Notes under the pieces: model-generated
Databases searched by the model: none
Told to the model about the DNA's origin: nothing
Seen by the model: the letters and a program-made list of their open reading frames with translations, nothing else
Shown: positions 58,451 through 64,000 of the stretch, piece by piece
How positions within the stretch are numbered: the stretch's first letter is position 1
Layout of the letters: every line of letters starts with the position of its first letter
Assembly (NCBI RefSeq): GCF_963675165.1
Contig: NC_087388.1
Coordinates: 2,148,800-2,212,799 of the forward strand
DNA from: Halichondria panicea
Taxonomy: Eukaryota; Porifera; Demospongiae; Suberitida; Halichondriidae
DNA length: 64,000 nucleotides
Direction of reading: 5' to 3'
Program-made: the position numbers and the translations under genes

Positions 58451-59031
58451 TACCGTATTATTAGCGCTTACTCGACTATAAGCGTATCTTTATTTTAAGC
58501 GCATGCTCAACTGCAGGCTTTTTATACTCGAATTGAAGCGCTTTTCCAATTATGCGAAGGTTATTAGTGACATTTTAGAGCTAATTTTAATCTATGAGCT
58601 AGTTAGCTTGTACAGTGCATGATAGCTATATAGCTGGTGATATCCATCTGTAAGGACTCTCTGGGCATGCTGTTACCTTATCTGATCATGCTGAGAGAAT
58701 GTGAGACATGGATGAGGTCCTTTTATTCCAAGTTCCTGGTCAATAATCATATGGATGTTTTTATAATGTGAATTTAAGTGATGTAAATGAACTGTAAAAT
58801 GAACTGTAACATAATAGTATAACAGTATGATATAGATCCAGTTAGGGTTGCCTGCTTGCCTTGCTTGCTCACTTTCTAGCCAGCTTGCTAGTCAGCTCTC
58901 ATCACAGAGACATCCGGTTGCTGGGTGGGGCTCGAAATGACTGCATTATAGGCGCATTCTCGAATATAAGCGCATAGAGCTCTGCTATTGACCCTAAAAG
59001 CGCATGCGCTAATAATATAGTTTCTATGGTA
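58451..59031. mobile_element. ~580-bp MITE, TACCGTATTATTAGCGC end
   Basis: The left end TACCGTATTATTAGCGC has its inverse GCGCTAATAATA near 59006; AAGCGCATGCTC/GCGCATGCGC blocks repeat inside. Block A lacks it (22553, CAAGCTAGGTAGTGCAGC). A TA or GGTA duplication is likely. Non-coding. Confidence 0.6.
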
Positions 59032-59432
59032 GTGCAGCTTACATTGTTAGAGGGTAAAGCGTTCCACTGAAAGCAGCTATTAATTTTCCATAAATGAGTA
59101 TCTGTAGCAGTTTACTCTAGTATGCATGCTTGCAGAGTAGTGACAGGTGGTGTGACCTTATTGACTGACTTGAGATACGGTATAATGGTTATTGAAGCAC
59201 AAGCAGTCCATCTATGTGGAATTTCTCGCATGCATGCGTGACATGTGGTTGTTTTGTCAACCAGAAGGATGCGTAGCAACAAAATTGATTTTCTCCCAGT
59301 TGAAGACGAGGTAAGAAAAAGAAGACGGCTAAAAGATAGAGCACTAAAGTGCAAACCCTCGGCTGGTGACATGAAACCAGTAGAGTGATATAATGCAGTG
59401 CATGTAGTGATGTATGACTCAGTGAGCTGTCT

Positions 59433-59700
59433 AGAGGGGGGTTTCCCATATCCCACAGCCAAAGTTTCTACTCGTAGAAAAAATTAATGATGTCATAACA
59501 AAGTTTGGTAAGGAATTTATAGCGAATTTGATGATTTTTTCCTTACAAAATGAATGTCCAAAATCTCTATAAAATTTCTAATGGTTTAAAACACAAATCA
59601 CACTCAGATAATCATTCTTCAAAAAATAGTATTCTGGGTCGACTTACTACAAAACACAGAATAGGCCTAACTGGCTGTGGGATATGGGAAACCCCCCTCT
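59433..59700. mobile_element. 268-bp MITE with 29-bp perfect ends
   Basis: Ends AGAGGGGGGTTTCCCATATC and the exact inverse. Interior AT-rich, non-coding. Found only in block B. No clear target duplication beyond one or two bases. Confidence 0.7.
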
Positions 59701-60205
59701 GTATGAAACCCTGTTTAACTATAGTCTAGAGTATAGTTATCAATGATTCGGCCATCTCTAAAAATTAGACACACTCACAAAACAATCTGCACTGCAGACT
59801 TTTCAATTTTTGTACATCAAATTGAAGGCCGGCCTGCACCTGTTCTACACAGCTACACCCAATTTGAGCGAAAAAGACCCAGCTGCAGCAAAGATATACA
59901 GCTACAAAAAGGTTAATTTGACGATAATCCGGAGTAGTACATTTACCCGTATTATATGCACAAAATGTGTTTATTTACTTTCTAGACTAAAGGCACTAGC
60001 TGTATAGTTGTAGGGGGCTATTATAGAGCTAGCTATAGCAGAAGTTATATATATACACAACTTTAACTCGAGGCATTCTATATAATTATATAATTATTTA
60101 CATGCAGCCACATGCAGCCCTAGCTATATTTGTCTTTACCTACTCTATACTGTCAGCGTGAGTTCCAGTGCTTGTCAGGTGCTCTAGATCTATATAATTA
60201 TTTGT

Positions 60206-60705
60206 ACCTTGATGTGCTCTGACACTAAGGAATATTCATTGAAACTCTCAGGATACTCTACGGTACAAATCCCATGTACCCTCCAGGGGTGTACATTCAT
60301 ATATACATACCCTAGGGTACATGGCTGTGGTCAGCCTAAAGCACGTACCCTTTAAGGACCATCTCTTTTAAAGAAAAGTACCGCAACAAAAATTGTGGAA
60401 AGCACAAAAATGTGTGGGTGTTGAAATTGGGTTTGTCAAGTGCGAGCACACGCACACAACACGTACACAGTGCGTGCACGGCGAGATCAAAGAGTGCCGA
60501 TTACTACTCAGTTGTAAATGGTTTGGATAACAGCTTCTAATCAATAGGTGTTCATAGTACAAGCTACCTGTACCATGATTATATCTGCGTGTGTATTAGA
60601 TTTGTTTACTCTCGTGCAGTTGTATGTATTCTGGGAATACATAGAACTGCCCTCGGGTAGTACAAATCCAATACACCCTTGATATCCATGGTACAACTAT
60701 TACTT
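60206..60705. mobile_element. ~500-bp insertion upstream of ZNFX1 copy 3
   Basis: Block A runs directly from CTAGATCTATG to TAACACTCTGGG (26060-26080), while block B has about 500 extra bases there. It contains repeated GGTACAAATCCCATG/CATGGTAC-type segments. Class unknown. It lies about 200-700 bases upstream of the ZNFX1 start and could change its expression. Confidence 0.5.
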
Positions 60706-60907
60706 GTAACACTCTGGGCTCCAATGTATGTCAAAGTCTGACCATATACATTGGCTTAAAGCCTTGTCCTAGGATGTACCAGCGTTCAAATTCTTGTTAG
60801 TTGATGCTATATTATTATTTCCATGTTCATACTTTTACATAATTGTATAGGTTGTGAATAGGTTGTGAGACGCTAAAATTACACTGCAATTAATACATGT
60901 AGATCTA

Positions 60908-63900
60908 ATGGACCGTAAACGAGGTAGAGGCAGATCCAGAGGAAGAGGAGGTGGGAGAGAAGGGGCACAATCAAAACAATACGGTGCCCAGGGGGAGGGA
61001 ACGACAGACGGCAACACCTACTATTTTGGGGCTCGTGGTGGAGGTGGTGGCAGAGATCGCGGTAGAGGTGGTAGAGGTGGCAGAAGTGGTGGTCGAGGGA
61101 GGCCCAGAGACTCGACAATGAGAATGGAAAGACCCCCTTCAAACTATTTTACATGCGGTGACATTGAAGAGTTATCTCAAGCTGACAATCAAACAGTAAT
61201 TAGGCGAATTACTCAGAATGAGAATGGGTTTTTGAATGCCTTCAAGCACGACAAGTTCTTGAAATCACCGACAGTTTTGAAACAATTATTGAACATTGTG
61301 TACAAGTTATCTCAGTCTAGTGACACTCAGACTGCTTTGCGTGTGCTAGCTCAACTATTCAGCTCCAGTGGTGAATATTCACTCTTTATGTTTCAGCTGC
61401 AACTGCTTATTAGTGAAATAAAACCATTTATGAGAGAAGGAAACCTTCAATCCTTGTTTTATCTCACTGAAGTGGGTAAGTTTTGCTTTGAGAAAATTCC
61501 GAAAACCGTTCAGAACACATTTCCGATTAAGGAAATCAAAGCAACAGTTAAAAGCCTCACAAAATACAACATCAGTAGTGAAAACGAGCAGGTCACTCTG
61601 GAAGGCATTGAACAGAACTTACTTGAACTCCAAATCCAGCATCTGACCTTTGAAGAAGAGCAAGTTAGGCCAAAACCCAAACCAATTCGGCAAATTGGAG
61701 ATGTTGATCTTGAGCCACCAGAAGATTTTTCCACACTTCCCATTTTGCCTGTCCCTAACGAAATCAACCAGTTTGCCACGAGGCCGTATCTCAGGCCAAA
61801 TATCATCAAAGGAGAGTATCACAGCTGGGAACACTACCTGGACATTCAGTTCAGACTTCTTCGTGAAGATTTCGTCGGTCCTCTTCGAGAAGGAATTGCG
61901 GATTATCTTCACAATCCAACACAAAAAGGAGGTGATGTCCGTGTGTACCGCAACGTGACAATTCAGCAGCCAGTGTGTCTTGCCATGGGCATCGGTTTTG
62001 AAATTTCTTTCAACATGCGAGCGCTTCGTAGAATTAATTGGGAGTATACCAAACGGCTTATCACTGGATCTCTTTTGTGCCTTTCAACAGATGAATTTCA
62101 AACAATTGCTTTTGCATCAGTAGCACAAAGAGAAACAAAACAACTTGAGAAAGGTATTGTCACTGTGAAATTTGAAGGCTCTGTTAATGGATTTCAGCTC
62201 CACTCTCAAACAGAATACACAATGGTTGAGTCTGTAGCTTACTTGGAAGCATATCGTCACGTTTTGGAGAAGCTTCAAGAAGTTTGTAAAGAGCATGAGA
62301 TCGATATGATGCCTTTCCGAAATTACATAGTCAACTGCTCGTTCGATAACATCCCCCTTCCACGATATCTCAATCATTTCGGCCACACCATTTTTGATTT
62401 GCAAGGAATAATTGAAATCAAAAGCAAGCTCGCAAGCTCAATAGTTGATCTCACTAAAGCATCTTCTTGGCCTGATGCAAGTGTCACAGATCTTGACCCC
62501 TCACAGATGAGAGCATTACAAGCAGCCCTCACTCAAGAGATCTCTGTCATTCAAGGTCCCCCGGGCACTGGCAAAACATATGTGGGGATGAAAATCGTCA
62601 AAGCTTTCTTAGCAAACAAGAAAGTGTGGGATCCACAGAAGACCACACCTATTCTAGTTGTGTGCTATACAAATCATGCACTCGATCAGTTCCTTGAAGG
62701 AATCAGAAACAATGAAATCGATGGCAAACCTCCAAACGTGACAAGAATTGGAGGACGCTGCAAAAGTGAAATTCTTCAGGAATGCACCCTTTTCGAAAAA
62801 GTAAAAAAAGCAAAAGCAGACCAAGTGATACCAGGTAGAGAATTCAGAGACTATAAAGAAGCCACACATTGCATGTTGGAGAAAAAGGATCTTATAATAC
62901 AACACCTGAAAACAATTCATCTGTCAAATCTCAAAATTTTACGAACGGAACACTTGCGTTTTTTTATTTCATCAAGTCACCGTAACCAGCTTATTAGTAA
63001 TGTGTACACTAAAAATCCAATGGAGCTGTGGTTGGGATTGGGGTATGAAGACCCAAGTGATGAAGTGCAAACAACTGAAGAACTTCAGGTTGCTGAAGCT
63101 TTTCAACCAGAGTTATTAGAAGACACTGAAGCCCAGATGATACAAGATGATCGACTAGTTGAAGGGAACGAAGTCGTGTACAAAGCTTCAGAAGAAGAAG
63201 AGTGGCAGCTCGAAAAAGTTACAAAGAAAAAGAAGAATGATGGTGACTGGCATACCGTTCAAATGGCCAAAAATAAAAAAAGGATGCTCATATACAAGCA
63301 ACTTAATCATGGGTTGCAACCAATGGCTGCTGATGAAGCTGCTAGTATCATTGACTTATGGAGCTTAGACGGGATGCAGCGATGGAGACTGTACCTTTAT
63401 TGGAGAGACATGTATGTCACCGACCTTAGACAGCAGCTGGAGCATCAATCAGGGAAGTACAAAACCGCCTGTGAAGAGTTTCAACTGAAAAAACAAGACG
63501 TGGATATGACAATTGTCCGAGATTCAGATGTAGTTGGTATGACTACAACAGGAGCAGCTAAACACAAATACATTATTAAGTCAATTCGACCAAAGATAGT
63601 AGTTATTGAAGAAGCTGCTGAGATTTTTGAGCCTCACATTTTCTCTTCTCTGTCCCCAACAGTCCAACAGCTGGTTTTAATTGGCGACCATCAACAGTTA
63701 AGGCCAAAGCCAACTTACTACGTGCTTGAAAAGAAGTATGATTTCAATGTCTCGCTGTTTGAGCGCTTGGCAATGAACGATTGTCCTGTACAAACACTAA
63801 GTATTCAGCATCGAATGAGACCTGAGATTGCCAGCTTGATTACTCCAGCCATATATAAAGAACTGGACAACCACGAATCAGTGTACAACTATGGTCACAT

Positions 63901-64000
63901 CCAAGGAATCGGTAAAAACCTCTTCTTCATCACCCATACTCAGCCAGAACTAGCCGGAGCAGACGACAGACAAAGTCACTCAAATCCTCACGAGGCAAAG
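60908..64000 (+). CDS. ZNFX1: ZNFX1-like helicase, copy 3, N-terminal 1031 codons (cut by window edge)
   Basis: An uninterrupted frame from ATG 60908 to the last base; no stop found in 1031 codons. It is near-identical to copy 2, with the same Arg/Gly-rich start (slightly longer, with extra GGRGG repeats), Walker A GPPGTGKT, EEAAE, GDHQQLRPKP and QHRMRPEI. An in-frame deletion of eight codons in the acidic stretch (LLEDTEAQMIQDD against the longer copy 2 form) and many synonymous differences show selection for an open frame. Copy 3 has its own 5' insertion. It likely encodes a working helicase, as copy 2 does, but the zinc fingers lie outside the window. Confidence 0.9.
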   Translation, partial: MDRKRGRGRSRGRGGGREGAQSKQYGAQGEGTTDGNTYYFGARGGGGGRDRGRGGRGGRSGGRGRPRDSTMRMERPPSNYFTCGDIEELSQADNQTVIRRITQNENGFLNAFKHDKFLKSPTVLKQLLNIVYKLSQSSDTQTALRVLAQLFSSSGEYSLFMFQLQLLISEIKPFMREGNLQSLFYLTEVGKFCFEKIPKTVQNTFPIKEIKATVKSLTKYNISSENEQVTLEGIEQNLLELQIQHLTFEEEQVRPKPKPIRQIGDVDLEPPEDFSTLPILPVPNEINQFATRPYLRPNIIKGEYHSWEHYLDIQFRLLREDFVGPLREGIADYLHNPTQKGGDVRVYRNVTIQQPVCLAMGIGFEISFNMRALRRINWEYTKRLITGSLLCLSTDEFQTIAFASVAQRETKQLEKGIVTVKFEGSVNGFQLHSQTEYTMVESVAYLEAYRHVLEKLQEVCKEHEIDMMPFRNYIVNCSFDNIPLPRYLNHFGHTIFDLQGIIEIKSKLASSIVDLTKASSWPDASVTDLDPSQMRALQAALTQEISVIQGPPGTGKTYVGMKIVKAFLANKKVWDPQKTTPILVVCYTNHALDQFLEGIRNNEIDGKPPNVTRIGGRCKSEILQECTLFEKVKKAKADQVIPGREFRDYKEATHCMLEKKDLIIQHLKTIHLSNLKILRTEHLRFFISSSHRNQLISNVYTKNPMELWLGLGYEDPSDEVQTTEELQVAEAFQPELLEDTEAQMIQDDRLVEGNEVVYKASEEEEWQLEKVTKKKKNDGDWHTVQMAKNKKRMLIYKQLNHGLQPMAADEAASIIDLWSLDGMQRWRLYLYWRDMYVTDLRQQLEHQSGKYKTACEEFQLKKQDVDMTIVRDSDVVGMTTTGAAKHKYIIKSIRPKIVVIEEAAEIFEPHIFSSLSPTVQQLVLIGDHQQLRPKPTYYVLEKKYDFNVSLFERLAMNDCPVQTLSIQHRMRPEIASLITPAIYKELDNHESVYNYGHIQGIGKNLFFITHTQPELAGADDRQSHSNPHEAK

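Larger units (their letters stand above)
56045..64000. repeat. Segmental duplication, block B (pairs with 20165-29350)
   Basis: Same order and orientation as block A: synthetase exon, several kb of non-coding sequence with the ATCA microsatellite (58263), then ZNFX1. It continues beyond the right edge. Insertions specific to B lie at 58451-59031, 59433-59700 and about 60206-60705. Confidence 0.8.

Noticed and set aside
1-64000. tRNA or rRNA genes
   Set aside because: I looked for A and B box pairs with clover-leaf ends and for conserved rRNA blocks and saw none I could support.

Overview
The window looks like nuclear DNA of an early-branching metazoan, most likely a demosponge (inference). 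It is AT-rich and full of short ATAATTAT-type runs. Genes have many short GT-AG introns of about 60-100 bases, and animal-type genes (ZNFX1, an LRRC58-like LRR gene, a C18orf63-like gene, an alanyl-tRNA synthetase fragment) are mixed with very many DNA transposons. No prokaryotic or viral organisation is visible, so operons and ribosome binding sites do not apply.

The backbone is a tandemly duplicated locus. The repeated unit, in order, is: alanyl-tRNA synthetase 3' exon, a single-exon ZNFX1 helicase gene, an LRRC58-like gene, a divergent pair of unrecognised genes (m on minus, p on plus), and a C18orf63-like gene. Unit 1 (2-7678) starts inside ZNFX1 and ends in one orphan C18orf63 exon. Unit 2 (20303-55954) has a decayed synthetase exon, an intact 1813-codon ZNFX1, an LRRC58 relic, a broken m, a truncated p and a nearly complete C18orf63-like gene. 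Unit 3 (56184-64000) has a synthetase exon fragment and a third ZNFX1 that runs off the right edge. ZNFX1 copies 2 and 3 are near-identical over the shared part; copy 1 is much more diverged.

Two large autonomous-type DNA transposons dominate the rest. At 9413-16667 lies a Ginger-like element (TGT...ACA ends, CCGG target duplication). It carries a decayed multi-exon integrase fused to a proline-rich repeat, a Ulp1/C48-type cysteine protease and a PHD finger. It is interrupted by a hAT-like insertion, a LINE-type relic and a second CCGG-targeting element placed in its own right terminal repeat. At 36254-51722 lies a 15.5-kb element with a KDZ-type (Kyakuja-Dileera-Zisupton) transposase gene. 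Its subterminal regions are inverted arrays of ~160-bp units, each holding a hairpin. This element sits inside coding exon 1 of the C18orf63-like gene and is flanked by a 7-bp duplication (AGACTCT). Removing it on paper gives an open gene of ten phase-consistent exons.

At least fifteen smaller elements are also present. Several insertions are dated by empty paralogous sites inside the segmental duplication or by nesting, for example a TA-targeting element carrying a 105-bp satellite inserted at the edge of a 319-bp MULE-like element, itself inserted in the KDZ terminal repeat. A multi-pass membrane protein pseudogene lies at 17788-19432. All identities are by eye; no database search was run.
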